NCBI GenBank assembly: GCA_013115135.1 | Contig: JABANP010000192.1 | Span: forward strand, 27,143 to 91,142 | Length of the DNA stretch: 64,000 nucleotides | Source: Perkinsus olseni | Lineage: Eukaryota; Perkinsozoa; Perkinsida; Perkinsidae | Direction: 5' to 3' | Shown: in pieces, positions 32,700-45,300 of the stretch | Layout: each line of letters opens with the position of its first letter | Position numbering within the stretch: position 1 is the stretch's first letter | Notes under the pieces: model-generated | The model's database searches: none | What the model was told of the DNA's origin: nothing | Seen by the model: only the letters and a program-made list of their open reading frames with translations | Made by a program: the position numbers and the translations under genes

Positions 32700-33960
32700 G
32701 GGAATCCTAGCCCGCACACGCTCCAGGCTGGCACAGATCTCAGCAGTTGCTGGCAACCTTAGATCCGGTCGTTACAGCGATTGCTTGGGTTTTAAAACGC
32801 CCACACGCATAAGCATCGTTCCGGCTAGGAAATTCCTAGGCGGACCGTGCTGATGATCAACATTTTGTGTTGCACACAATGCACACTGTGCGCCAATCTT
32901 TGCTGCGTTCCGGCACTAGACTGCGGTTACTGGTTGCCGATACTCACGGTTTGAGAGGTAACTTCAGATGGAAGCTATCCCGGTTCGCAAGAGCGGAGCG
33001 CGAAATGACGCAAACCATGGCAGCAAGACTTGACACAAGGCAACGCAACGCGACGCAAGTCTGTTGTGTAGTTCGCTGTCCTTCCGAGATCGGCGTTCCC
33101 GCATTTTCGTCAGCTGCAGTCCCGGAATCCTGACCTCTAGAACTCAATGCCATAAGAGATTAGTAGGAGTGAAAACAAGTAGCATACAGTACAGTAGTAG
33201 TACAGAGCTCAACGGAACTATATCTCCGTAGCACCAGCTCTGTGTGCAATGGAGTTTCACCCGTGTTGTGTAATACGCTAGGGTAAAACGCATAACACAC
33301 AACGCAACGCGAAATAGACGATTTTAGAACTCAAAACGCGAAGAACGCGTAGGCGTTAGGCATACGGTAATCCGTAACGCGTTGGCATAGTGCGCGAGAG
33401 GCAAAACACAATTAACAGCACAATAAGAAATTTAGACGATACAAATTAAGCAGAAAAACTCACAGTACCGCTAGTCCCACTAACACCTGGGACTGGGACT
33501 TGAAGAGAATCAGTCTCACTCTCGCTCGGCGCGAGCCTCGCGGCCGCCATACGGCCAGGCGACTCCAAATTACCACAACGGCGCTAACCACCCTCCTTCT
33601 CATGAGTCTGAATGCCAGGCACGTAGAATGCGAGCCAGCTTCCATAGACTCAACAGTAGCAGCAGCGAAATGACAGCAATAGAAGCAGCATCGTTGGTGA
33701 TGCCGTCGCCCATAGTTCCCGTTAGTGCGTGGTTGATACTAACCAACAAAAGTTCGTACCGGGGGCACTGATTCAGTGCCAGTGACACCGAACAATAATA
33801 ACTGCGACACGACCCTACACGCGGTGGAGTCCCCGGGAGGGGCTTCATCGAAGAATGACCTTCGTGCAACTCAACGGTGTCTTCTGTGATAACAATATGA
33901 TATTCTTAGGATAATCCTCCGTGTTGGAGCGATAGTGACGAAATACACCGAAAATCGCGA
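32700..33960. other. Spacer with CAACGCAACGCGA short repeats
   Basis: I see no gene. The words CAACGCAACGCGA and AACGCGTNGGC recur near 33042-33055, 33300-33312 and 33340-33385. Confidence 0.5.
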
Positions 33961-33969
33961 GCACCTGAA

Positions 33970-34225
33970 GTACGTGAGTATCACAACATATGACTGACGA
34001 ATTATGCGACAAAGCACGGACTTCACAGCAAACATCACGAATGAGGATTGGTCGCGTCACAGAAGATATCTTGTAGTCTCGTGGGTCCTCGATTCCCCAC
34101 TCTTCCTCCATAAGTCTAATAAAGAGAATGCAAACAAAGACAGGATGGACTCGCTGCATCACGAGCCCTTTCCCGGTCGTATCCCTGGACTACGTAACTA
34201 TAACCAGACGACTGATCTGAGATCA
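33970..34225 (+). repeat. Dispersed repeat, second copy (first at 14465-14735)
   Basis: This is a direct-orientation match to 14465-14735. Its short open frames are not conserved in the partner, so it is probably non-coding. Confidence 0.75.
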
Positions 34226-34401
34226 GAATCATCAAGAGCATTACAACACTGACACAACACTCTAAAGCATGCTATTCGATAGATGAACACTACAGGGGTT
34301 GCGCAGGAACGATACAAAGTCGTCGCTCGAACGCTCAATAACAGCAGCCTCTCCGTTCAACCACATGAACACATGTGACGTGGAGATTCATCATGAATCA
34401 T

Positions 34402-34860
34402 TCATGCACGATTCCACCAACCCGAATCAGGAGTAGAAGTAAGTTTCGTCAGGAGGACCGACCGTCTGACGGCGTCATAGTATACACGGTAATCATCTGC
34501 TGCGGTAACATTTCCCTTAATCCTGTCGAACCTCATGAAATCGTTGTTCTTGAATCCACGCCGCGGACACATCCTTTTTAGTTCATCTATCATACTTCTG
34601 TGACTCGGGCTCTGAGAATCCACGATACCATATCGGTCGGGATAATCGGCCGCCGGCTCGATTTCGAACCGCCCCACGGCTGCGGGTTGTTGCTTATCGC
34701 ATGCGACCACCATGTGCACAGAGGAGACGCCAGAAGCAGGGACGAAGGTACAATCCACGAAGAGGTAGGGAGACGGAACCCTCCCCGCGAAGTTGCCGTT
34801 AGGCAGATACGCATCATTGACGCTGATGAGAACTCTGATGACGAGGATGACGGAAAGCAT
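34402..34860 (-). CDS. Small secreted protein, unrelated to the tandem family
   Basis: This single frame encodes 152 residues starting at ATG 34858-34860. The N-terminus MLSVILVIRVLISVNDAYLP fits a signal peptide. The mature part has four cysteines (VDCTF, VACDK, RMCPRR and none clearly paired) and mixed charged and aromatic residues, as in a real protein. I see none of the motifs of the four tandem secreted genes. It lies just upstream of the dispersed repeat and on the same strand as the other secreted genes. Function is unknown. Confidence 0.6.
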   Translation of the reverse strand: MLSVILVIRVLISVNDAYLPNGNFAGRVPSPYLFVDCTFVPASGVSSVHMVVACDKQQPAAVGRFEIEPAADYPDRYGIVDSQSPSHRSMIDELKRMCPRRGFKNNDFMRFDRIKGNVTAADDYRVYYDAVRRSVLLTKLTSTPDSGWWNRA

Positions 34861-35279
34861 GGATCGCGAGGAAGGCGTGCTAAGGGGTCAACCAGAGCTG
34901 AGAAAGGGTCCTGACAACTCGTTGTCAATCTGCGAACGATCCTTGTGCATGCGTGCACAGATCCAATCCCTCGTGCACTATACTGACAGCGTAGTGACGA
35001 CTATACGCTATGTAACAGCTTCCAGTGGAAGCCTTCCGCTTGTTTTAGTACTACTCGGCCGACTAGGCTATCATCGCTGCAACTATCTTGACTTCATATG
35101 TGGAAGGAACTCCCTGCTGTTTCGCTCGCATTTGTATTGGTGTAACGGCTCGCTACGCTCGAGCTATGTACTTGCGTGCCCTCAGCTTAGCTTTTCGCCG
35201 GAATTGTTAGAGTTACCGGAGTTTGCATCCAGTTTGCAGTTCGAACATCCTTGACTTGAGGCCCGTTCTTCCTACGCCA

Positions 35280-35520
35280 GTGGCGTAACGCCACTCTTGC
35301 CTTCGAGCTCACCAACGGTTTGTGTTGCGCAACTAGTTCGAGTTCTTCGAGGACCGTCTGACCTCATCCTGCGCTTAGACTCGCGTGCAAGCTAGACCTC
35401 ACGATAGGCTAGCTTACGCTATAGAATCCCCTTATCGTTTAATCCCTCTCGAGTCCGATTTCACAACTCTTTGCGCCTCGTCTCAAAGAACCACACTGCA
35501 CTGACTTAGTATTTGCATCA
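35280..35520 (+). repeat. Inverted copy of the 190-bp flank repeat, with a palindrome
   Basis: Bases 35390-35520 are the reverse complement of the unit found upstream of the secreted genes (GCGTGCAAGCTAGACC, GATAGGCTAGCTTACGC, CTGCACTGACTTAG). A palindrome with arms 35280-35286 and 35288-35294 (centre 35287) lies just before it. Confidence 0.65.
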
Positions 35521-35529
35521 TGCAATAGT

Positions 35530-37480
35530 GCAAACGATTCCACTATGCCATAGTATTTAGGAAATACTATTGGCTTCCAAAACCCCCGCGTGGGAGGATG
35601 TAGGGGAGAGGAAATAAGCTGATTTCAAGATCTGAGACGGCGCCAGTCACAAGACCGATGCACAACGTGCCTTTGTTTGCTGAGTCGTTCTCAGATAGTG
35701 GTGCGTTAAACGCGTTTAACACTTGCCGCAACCCGATTGACATACCAGGACGAATTATCTCGTTAGCACTTTCCGCGTTATTACGTTCACAGTGTGAACT
35801 TCACACGCGTTTTGACACACAACATATGGCGCTCTCCAACGCATCGCGCGAAACATTTCAACACGCAAGACAGATGAATGTCTAATGCTCCCCAATAACA
35901 TAAGTCGATTCGTGGAGGGTCTCTCGCAGAAGCTCACCGGGGCGACCCGTGCGGCAGTGCAACACGACACCGAATACCGATCGACAGCCGAACACTGTAG
36001 CATGTGAAACTCTCTCCTTCCTCGCGATAGCTACGAGCCGTTGGGGAAACTCCGTCCCTGTTTCACCAGGCAGACCCCGCGCGACTTGCTCGTTGCTATG
36101 GTGTCCACAGAGTTAGAGGGGCTTCATACTATACAGCAACCAACACAGCGCAACTTACAGTCACGCTGCTCAACCGTGGTCCGATAAAGAACCTAGCAAG
36201 GTTGCTATTTCACAACTGTATGCATTAGCTGCTTATTTATAGCAACTTACGTACATCGCTGCATTCTACATGCGCCTACGGTATTGAGGCGCAATAGATA
36301 CTCCACAATACCTCTACAAGAGTGTCGATACCTCCTGGCTGGAGGTATTGAGAATACCTCCCACGCCGTCTAACTATGAGTCCCGTGTTGCTCTTTGGGA
36401 CATAATAGATCACAAAAACAACGGGGAATCCCCGTTGGGGATTGAACCACCGCCGTTCTCCAACCCGCCAGAAACACCAACCTAGAGTTAGAGGGCAGAC
36501 CAGCTCGAGATAAAACGGACAGAAGACGTGAGTAGACGAGATCGGCAAGGCTAGACTTGACCGAGTCCAGAGAGTATTGACGTGTGATTCTTCACTTTGC
36601 TTCCGAGTGTAAGTTACTAGATACTAAAGATTTTCAGTCGTTTCATATATTCAGGCGAGCGAAGTTTTAATTGCTCCTTTGCGTTCTCTTTTCAAACTGA
36701 TGGATCAAATCCGATCGTTTGTCTCTTTGACTGGTTAAGATTGATAAATCTTCCACTTGTAACTCGTATAATCTACCATGCCAGACGTGTATAATTCCGT
36801 TTAGAGCAAATCACAATTCGGGCGATATTGCGTCGTGTTCGAGCTCGCTCGAGTGACGGTGCCATGACGGCATCGTTGCGGTTTGTCAAGCTGTGAGTCT
36901 ACGCAAGGTGCTCACCTCGGGAAGCTCTACGTTGCATTTTATCATTCCCCCTATCCCAAAACATCGATCGGAGGCCTGTAGTGTTGCAGCTGAAGCCGGA
37001 CTGGCGCATTCAGTGGTGCCGGTCAGAAGCATTGGATGGCTTTTGGAGGCGGAAACGAACTCATACACGTCCGTCGTGGTAGATTACACTAGTCACAAGA
37101 GAAGAGTTCAGCAACCTCGGCGCTTGGACGATGGAATCTCGGCCGGAAGGAGGTGCTAGTAGTAGCGCAGGGAGTCGGGCTGTCGACTAGGCCGGTGGTA
37201 CTACTACTGCATGGGGGGTGAGCTACGGTCCTCTTGTTTCTCGTACTCTCCACTCGTCCAATACTCGATGGTCGGCGCTGAGTAGGCTAGCTTATGTTCG
37301 GGGGTCATCGAGGACAACAAACGGGCTGGGATGAGCTCATTGTGAATTGAATGAAGTCTGTTTGACGACGCTATTGAATTTCTGTAATTTCTAGCTTGAC
37401 GCGTATGGGGACCGTCAGCAGCTCGTGGAGAGGGACCCAGTCTCTCTGATTGCCTCCTGTTAGATTGTTATTTGCAAGTG
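35530..37480. other. Non-coding or unresolved spacer
   Basis: I see no gene I can support. An 88-residue frame at 36893-37159 overlaps a minus-strand one and shows no domain. Small stems occur at about 36325-36350 and 36417-36440. Confidence 0.4.
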
Positions 37481-37483
37481 TTA

Positions 37484-40400
37484 ATGAGACGTATCTTCCG
37501 AAATAGTGTCATTTGGGGCCAAGGTAGTAGTGAAGACAACAGCGCAGTGGAAGATGATGATGACGAAGGCGGTCCTGGTGTGGAGGCTGACCCCATTACC
37601 CCTCTCTTTACTAACAAAGCGGGTCGCTGGCCAAAGTGCCTCAAAGAACTCGAGGAAGGGCAGAGTATTACTATCATTGGTCGTTATTTCGGCGTATCTT
37701 TGGGAGTATCTTCAGGCATGGCGTCGACCTCGAGTGGGTTGATCGTATCTTCGACCTCTTCTGTAAATCCCATTGGTTTTCATGACAATGAGGATCGAAT
37801 TATGAACTATCAAGAGACTGTGAAGGTGAAAGGCCTCAGTCAAGAGGCATATGTAAGTGTGATTATCCCATGCCCGTCCGTCAGCCTCGCTTCCCTCAGA
37901 TTTTCGGAGTGTTGGACGGCCACGATGGTACCGCTGCGTGTGATTTGGTCGCGGCAGAATTCCCGAAACGATGGGTTGGCAATTCGGTCAATGGTGGAAA
38001 GCTGGATGCTTCGGTAGTAGCGGGGACTGTGAGCTTGTGAGAATCAGTGGACTTATTGAGGGAAAGTAGAATGAGTGAAAGTGAATGATTCAATCGAATC
38101 AGTGAAAGTGAATCATCTAATCGAATCAGTGAAAGTGAATCATTGAATTGAGTCAGTGAAAGTGTATGTTGAGCTCGTTGGCGACCGGTACCTTTCACTT
38201 GGTCATCTTGCAAAGTTCTGACTCGAGTGGTCGGAAGGAAGGCCATCACTTCGGTTCTCGCCGAGTGACGGGCGCCCATGATCATCCGAACTTAGCAGTA
38301 TCCGATTTCGATTCCCTCATTGTTGAGGCTAATGTGATTGATCGGAGATTCAATGATCTCTGAGTGGTTTGTCTGCACAAGATCGTATCAGTTGGGGTAG
38401 GGTCGGTGCTTATGGTCGTCACATGTCGACAGGTGTCAGTAAGGGAAAGTTGATGCATTCACCGCTCCTGTTGTGGGGAATTTCGTGGCGCAGTGACGAT
38501 TTTGGTAGAGCTGTGGCTGTGAGCTTTTCCTCATCTTAGATTGTGGATGCTGCGACGGCGGGGTTGAAATATTGCGAGCAAGCTTTGCAGACTTCTAATT
38601 GTTCTGCGGGAGTATGCGTTTTGGGGAATTTATTAATAGGGAGGTAGGGGGAATCGAACCTGGGTATTACGGTAGTTGGTAGCGCTGCTTATCCTGTTAA
38701 GGTACTTGTATTGCGGTAACCTCGGTGATTGCCGAGCCGCGTGGATCCCTCTACGGTTTCGAGGGTTGACCATGGAACTCGACAGATCGGAAGATATTAT
38801 TGCAGATGGCGGAATCTTTTGGACCAGGTGCTGCGCATGTGCCAATTTTATCGGAAAATACTTGGACTTGATTTTCCACTAGTACTGTGAAATTACACAA
38901 CCCTAGAGCAGTTCAGGGAATATCTTTCAACCCTGAGCAATCCATAAGAGGTTCAAATCGATTAAGATACGCTTCCACTCTCCGGCTGAGAGTCCGGTTC
39001 GTGTGGCCAGACGAGCGGGTAATCGTGAGTAGCAACTGTAGGGCGGATCGCGTTCCACATTTTACGTGCCGGATATCATGCTCGACGGATGAAAACGGCG
39101 TCACTCGGGTGAGATTTTAGCGGTAAATTACCGCCAAATAGGTTGTCCAAAACGCGAAAGAATTGGGCCAAGTTCTTTCCTTGAAATTTCTAATGAAATT
39201 TCGCCGGTAATATCGAGATCGGATCCAAACTGCATGAGGCATGCAATCTAATATGCAGCTGGAACTGTGCTGAAGGAACCCATCAATATCGTAGTGAAGT
39301 TTCGTGACGATTTTGGTACAGTGTGAATCCCGCAGTCTGGCTTCATTTCCCTTTGGAACCTCCTGGACAGTGGGCGGTGGCTGCGGAGCTCCATTGGGCA
39401 AAATCGTTCCTCAGACACTCGGTCGGGGTCTATGTTTCTGGTAGCATCTGAGGGCAGATAAAATATAAGCCCTCCATTCCGGTGTCGCTAGTTATAATAT
39501 CCCGATCGACATACTCACATCCTGCCAGATACAATGCAGAAATTTATTTTTTTTCCGAAAAATTAGGGGTGATACCGAAAATTCGTGAAATCCACCAAAA
39601 GAAACCATTTTGCCATATCATGCGACCCGCGTGCATACCATCACACCAACCCCTTCAGTCGCGATATGAAGGCCACAGCAGCGTATGAGAGGAGGAGAAT
39701 ATCCAAGGCTGGAGGCAACGTCACGGATGGTCGTGTGGCTGGAGTATTGGAGCCCAGGTAGATTATCGTAATGCTTGGTGATGGTCCTTAGTGAATCTGG
39801 AATCATTCCCAGTTCATAGTGAGAGTGTTCTGAAGGGTGATGAATTTGACAAGGGCTTTGTGGCATCGTAGTATACAGAAGATGCAGTGCTTGATGAAAG
39901 GACTTTTTGGTACTCGAATTTATGTTGGTTTTTTCTCTCAGACTCTTGAATTACCAGCGTTTGATACCATTGAAGGGTTCGCTTGCAAAATTATGGGAAA
40001 ATTCTTATTTTTTTCCTATTTTTTTGGAGTGGGTTTTATGCTGCGGAAGGTGCGGTATGCTTCATGTCTATTTTCAGTCGCACAATCGGCGATTTCGACG
40101 TAAAGATGAGAATTCCTCCGGACGTCATTACTGTCACGCCAGAGGTAAGATACCGTTCAACGGCGTGCATGCATGAAACGGTCAAAAGATACGCATATCG
40201 CATCGTGCAGGTTCGGTGTGTGGATCTACTGTCAACTGGTCGAGGGGATCCCGAGGGTCTGCAGGATGTGGGAAAATATGGTGCATTCGGTTTGCTGATG
40301 AGCGCCACTGATGGTGAGCAGATGTGGCCGAGTCAGTTCTTTCGAACTCGATATTGTACTTTGATTCTTTCTCGTTTTTCGGGTTATATTTGGCATTTTC

Positions 40401-40978
40401 GTAGCGTCCACCTACTGGGAGTTTCGCCGGTGAAACTTGGAGTGCGGGGAGAGAATCGCGAAAAAAAGTTCCGTAATTTTTCCCTAACTTTCGCGGAAAA
40501 TTTCTACGTGGTATAAGGTCAAGTCACTTCTTGAAATACACATGTCACTGAAAGACTCATCTCCAGAATTATTTCGCGATTTATTGTCAAAAATTCACCA
40601 GCGACTTTTATATCGCTGGAAAATTTCATTGCTTAGCTGCTCGACAACCTCGGTCCTTCCACCATGGGCGGAGTTTTACCATTACCAAAACACCCATAGC
40701 ACTCCATATCAGATGCCGCTGGTCGCTAGTATTCTAACTTTTCGCTCAGCTTACATTCCGTGGGCTGGTGTTTCCCTAGGCCACCTACTGGAGAGGTCCA
40801 TGCTGTCTTTCCAGGTATCTGGGATGGCTGCGGTCGCAGAGCCATTCGTCGTGCGGTAAATGAGTACCGCAGTGATTTGTATGCAGCCATGAAGGTGATG
40901 TATAAGGGTCATGGCAAAGATGAGGGGGATGGGCTGGAGAAGCCACGCAAGACGCTGCAGATGATCGGAAAGAAGTAA
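37484..40978 (+). CDS. PP2C-type protein phosphatase
   Basis: This is a metal-dependent Ser/Thr phosphatase gene in at least eight exons. Phase-checked exons are 37484-37852, 37900-38028 (end uncertain), 38540-38643, 38702-38827, 38883-39018, 40078-40144, 40211-40313 and 40815-40978. Exon 1 is acidic, and FHDNEDRIMNYQE may be the usual substrate/metal region. Core motifs are FGVLDGHDGTAACDLVAAEF (metal-binding Asp), VCVLGNLLIGRYLYCGNLGD, SRTIGDFDVK with DVITVTPEV, and FGLLMSATDGIWDGCGRRAI. An exon between 39019 and 40077 and one between 38029 and 38539 are still missing from my model. The C-terminus goes straight from ATDGIWD to a basic tail ending TLQMIGKK. The last family motif, normally DNxTxxVV, is not visible, so a metal ligand may be lost. 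Confidence 0.82.
38075..38167 (+). repeat. 27-bp tandem repeat, about 3.4 units, in a PP2C intron
   Basis: Units at 38075-38101, 38102-38128 and 38129-38155, plus a partial one, each begin GTGAAAGTGAAT and contain an AATCGAATCA-like end. They lie in the intron after the DGHDG exon. Confidence 0.9.
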
Positions 40979-42342
40979 TGAGGGAAATTTTTTTTCGGAG
41001 AATTTTTGGCGGAATTTCGGTGTGGAGCGGTATTGCTTTTTGGGGAAGCAGTTGAGTCTTAGTAACCGGTGAGTGGTGATGCTAAAAGGTCTATAATTGA
41101 TTTTCGGGCGTCGTCTTAGTTTGACCGGGTGGCTTAGTGCTGAGGGGAATACACTGGTTGAATGTGGTATGGTTTTAGTTTAGTCGAATTATGAGCTGGA
41201 ACGGTCGAAATTATTGAGCATACTATCTGACGATCATGCATAGGGTTTGTTATAGCGGGTGGTGATGATGTGTTAGTCGAGGATACCCGCAGTAGATGCT
41301 TGTTGTTATTGATTGAATTGGTATGATACTGAAGAGGGATTGGTGTGCTTTAGGATGGTGAGCCTGGCTAGGCATGCAGGGTCACTCGACGACTGCACTT
41401 GTCAAGTCGCTCTGGTATATGCTCCTCCGGACTGTGTTGTGGCAGACGCTACAGCTGAGGATTGATGATTGTGGTGGTAGTAGTACTGGTGGGATGGGGG
41501 GGGTCCTCAGCTCGCCCTAGTGGAAGAGAAAACAGGGGAGCTTCGTGGTTGCGCATTTTCGTTGGTCTGAAGTTCAGTGAGCGGGAGTAGCGTGGAAAGT
41601 AGCGTGGTTAGTGTTGGTAAACCTGTCCACCGGGTGTACTCTTTTTCTTCAAGAATGCGAACAAGTATTCCGGAGGTCAGTTATCGTCTACTCGACAATA
41701 TTTGGTGACAGAGAGCGTTTAACAGGATACATGTGCTTCTCTGAGTTTGGTGTTCCTCGCCATAACTCAATGACACTTGGACCGAAGTGAACTGTGTTGA
41801 AAAGTCCAACAACAATGATAGCGATACTAGTCCTTCATTTGAGGCATGGTTACTTAACTGAGACTACCAATTAGGACTATCAAATGGGAACAATAGGAGC
41901 GCTCGCCCAAGATATCACATCTATGCGCCAACTTGGCGCCGCCAAGAGACGCATCAGTGCTGCAATCTAGGAATCGGTTCTGAGGTGTCGTAGCGTCTTA
42001 TCTGGGATGATGATTATGTTGTTTTCTTTAGGAGAGGCTTTCTTCACTCGACGACGCCTGTGGATTGTGTGCTGGTTGTGGTTTCTGTTTCGTCAAGATT
42101 GGAATTCTGGGGCTTGGTTTTGATACGCTCTGTGAGTGGTCTCAGCAGTTTGCTATTCCTATTACACTGATCATATTTTTAATATGAAGAGGTTTGCGTT
42201 GAAGGTTATCAATTCCTGTTGGGTGGACAGGCGGGAGCCTCGCGGAGCAGTGTTAATACTTGTGCGGGAGGTGTATCTTGTGCGGTTGAAATTACGGTAT
42301 GAATATATCACGAGATAATATCATGTAGTTTACTCTTTTCCA
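40979..42342. other. Spacer between phosphatase and next gene
   Basis: I see no gene or conserved element. The sequence is G/T-rich on the plus strand. Confidence 0.45.
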
Positions 42343-45300
42343 TGGCAGATGAGGAGAGTGCTGCGGTCAGAGGAAGTGGCCAAGTGACCATTGATAGTAG
42401 AAAAGGCTCTGCATCACCTTCGACTAGTGCGGCATCTAGTACCAATGGGGAACCGAGGGAGAGCAGCAGTCGGGTAGAAGTTGGGTGGGGGGTGCGTTTG
42501 GTGCTGTGGGGCTGATGGGTTGGATCGTGGATACTTGGAGGGGGGCAGCGTGAAGGGTTAATTTGATAACGCTGTTCGGGTGCTGCATTTGATTTTGCAT
42601 TTACTTAGTGTTTATGAGTGTGAGAGTATGGTCGAAGTTCGGCTGGGCTTTTGAGCAACCGCGATCACTGGGTTTAAACCATTTCGTTTGGTTTGATAGA
42701 AGCCATACCGGTCGAGGCCTCCGTGGAGAGCAATAGACTCTGGGGATTGCCGGGGGCTGATTATCTTATGGTCATCCAAAAGAATGCTCCGAGCTCTACC
42801 CGTAGTTTTGAAAAAGTATGCTTGTCGGCGAGCCGACTATCGAACCTGCATGGCATAGGAGGGCTTTCGTGGTGAATAGAGGCTCGCCGTACACTAGATG
42901 TTGGGACACCGTAGTTGACATAGATCGTCAATGGCCACTGGCCGGACTAGATTGGCTCCTGAAAGCGAAGATAGGAACGCACGTGCATCGATGCCAGGTG
43001 GAAGATGGGGATCTCGGTTGCGTATCATCACCTTCCTCTGGTGAGGAGTTAGTAGTGAGCAGGGAGGAGGCCGTGGAGAAGCAGGGGGCTGGGAAGCGAC
43101 GCCGCAGGCGCAAGAGGTCGTAACTGGGGTATGGGCTAAGGAGTCCTTCGCCTTTTCGGAAATTTTCTGGTGTGATTAATTTTCTATTGAAGTCGAATTT
43201 CCGATGGAGTGCATGTTAAGGTTTGCTCACCGGAGTAGCGAACTTCATAGAGAGGGGTTGGAGTGAGGATTGCATGCGCTCTGTCTGTCTACGACGATGT
43301 GGCATGGCTGGACCTGTAGATCGAACTCAATCCAGCTCAGTTCTTATAACGAATACAACTGACGAATTTTTAGGAAGAAAAATTCTGCAGGGAGGTCTTT
43401 TTATACTGAAATAGACGAATAATCGGATTGGGGCTCCATTTTCCCAGATAATGATTGAAAATTTTTCGAAAATTTTCGTGTGACCGACTGCAAGAAATAC
43501 TGGAATATTACCTGCGGGGGCAAACTCTGGTGAACGCGATTGATTTGTATTGGTGATGAGGACTGCAGATTGGGGCAAACTTGAGCCGATTCTTTTTTTC
43601 TTCTGTGCAAGTATTTTTCGGCATATTGACAGGAAACGCAAGAAACGAGGGAGTGCTGCGAACGCGCAGGAATTGCAGCCGGTCGTGGTTGAAGGATCGG
43701 CGTCTCCGAGCGGGGCGAGTGACGAAGTTATCAGTCTAGCATCGGATTTCGGTCGTGCCGAGGAAGAGGAGGTGATTGGAATTGAAGAGGTCGGGGAGCT
43801 TCCAATGGCATCTGAGGAGAATCCTAATCGAACGTTATGGCGAGTGCGCCGGTGGGCCACCGAAATGGTATCGCAATCTTCGGAGTCGTCAATGTCATCG
43901 GATGTTGAGCTGCGGTCTGATCTGGAGGAAGACGGCCAGCAGACGCCCCGATGGAGCGCTGATGCGCATGGTAGTATGTCGGACTTCTTGTGGGGGCTGG
44001 GAGAAGGAGGGGGCGCCGGGTGAGTATGGGCACTCCGGGTATCGGCATCTTTACCTTCTCTCTGCAAGCGTTCTGAGGCAATCCTGCCTGTGACATACCG
44101 CGTAGAATGCGAGGGACTTCTTTTGACGACACGTGAAGTTTTATAGTGGTCCGCAACGTAAAGTACGCGGGCACGATGGCTTCGAACTCGGTACCTTGGT
44201 GTCAGCTGCCTTTCGTGGAGTGGGATGCTGGTACCCTGTGTACTCTGGCTCGCCAAAGCTGTCGGAATATCCGCGCCCTAATTTAACCGCAGATTCTGCG
44301 GTTGAACCAACCCCACGGAGCGTCGTCCGTTCCCCTAGATGCAGTCAACGGTTTGGAGCTCTTGCTGTGTCTGAGCCGTGCATGCGTCTAGGCTTCGACA
44401 TATATGCTGTTCTTACTTGACCTTCTTATCATGTAGCATCGATCACTTGTCTGTAGGTCCTCTAGTTCTAGCTCCAGTGGATCGAATGACCCCATGGAGG
44501 TCGGAGCGACTTTCTCGGCGGAACGAACGGTGGACTACATGCATAGACTTTGCTGTGCCGAGGGCCAACTTATGCGATCTCTGGCTAATGGCTCCAATGC
44601 TGACCCGCGCGAACGGCAAACAACTTGCCCGAGGTAGAACATTGCCAACTGCGTCATCCTGAGCTGGGAATTTCGGGTTCTCATCGGGGGAGTACATCTC
44701 GGTTGAGGGACAGCGAGGTTTTTCGAGAGAAGCTTGCTCAGGTGCGGAGCGCCGAAGCTGAGCGGATCAAGGTGTGCGGGCTGCCGGTCGTTTGCTAACA
44801 GGGAGACATCTAGATGGTGCGGGTCGACTTCGGGAGTTGGACCGATGTGAGTGGTGCTTAGGCGTTGGAGGGGTGCAGTTAGAGTGTCTCGTTTGGGGGA
44901 AAGTGGTGGTAGAATGCGATGTAAGTGGACTAAGCTCGTAATGAGCGAGACAGAGCCGATACAGTGTAGAGTAGCCGAGAAAAGTGGAGTTGGTAATGGG
45001 GCCTTAGTGTGATGGAGTTAGTGAACACGCGGTTCAACTGTGTTCATTAGCTCCATCATATTTGGATTGGACTTCAATTACGTCAGAACGGTGCAAGGGT
45101 CGTTCTGTCCGCTCGAGTGTCACTCACAGGAATCGCGTCTTTTCCTCCTCCCAGCTCCCATCTTTGGACGGCGGCGTCTGACTTATGGCACTCATCGGTC
45201 GAGGCCGTGGGCGACGGGATAAAGCGTCTTGCATTGACTGACGGAGGCGGGTCGTCTTCATCGCGATCGAAGGGCTCTAGTCGGCGCGGGCGCAATCGGC

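Noticed and set aside
36893..37159. 88-residue open frame upstream of PP2C as a gene or exon
   Set aside because: There is an equally open minus-strand frame over the same DNA, no domain and no phase-consistent link to the PP2C first exon.
38640..38700. Minus-strand tRNA-like box GGTTCGATTCC
   Set aside because: The flanking T-stem does not pair and no cloverleaf forms. The stretch is fully explained as a phase-consistent PP2C intron (38644-38701).
43327..44256. 309-residue minus-strand open frame
   Set aside because: It is antisense to Ser/Glu-rich plus-strand exons with good splice sites. Its Ser/Pro/Arg composition is what the complement of such codons gives.
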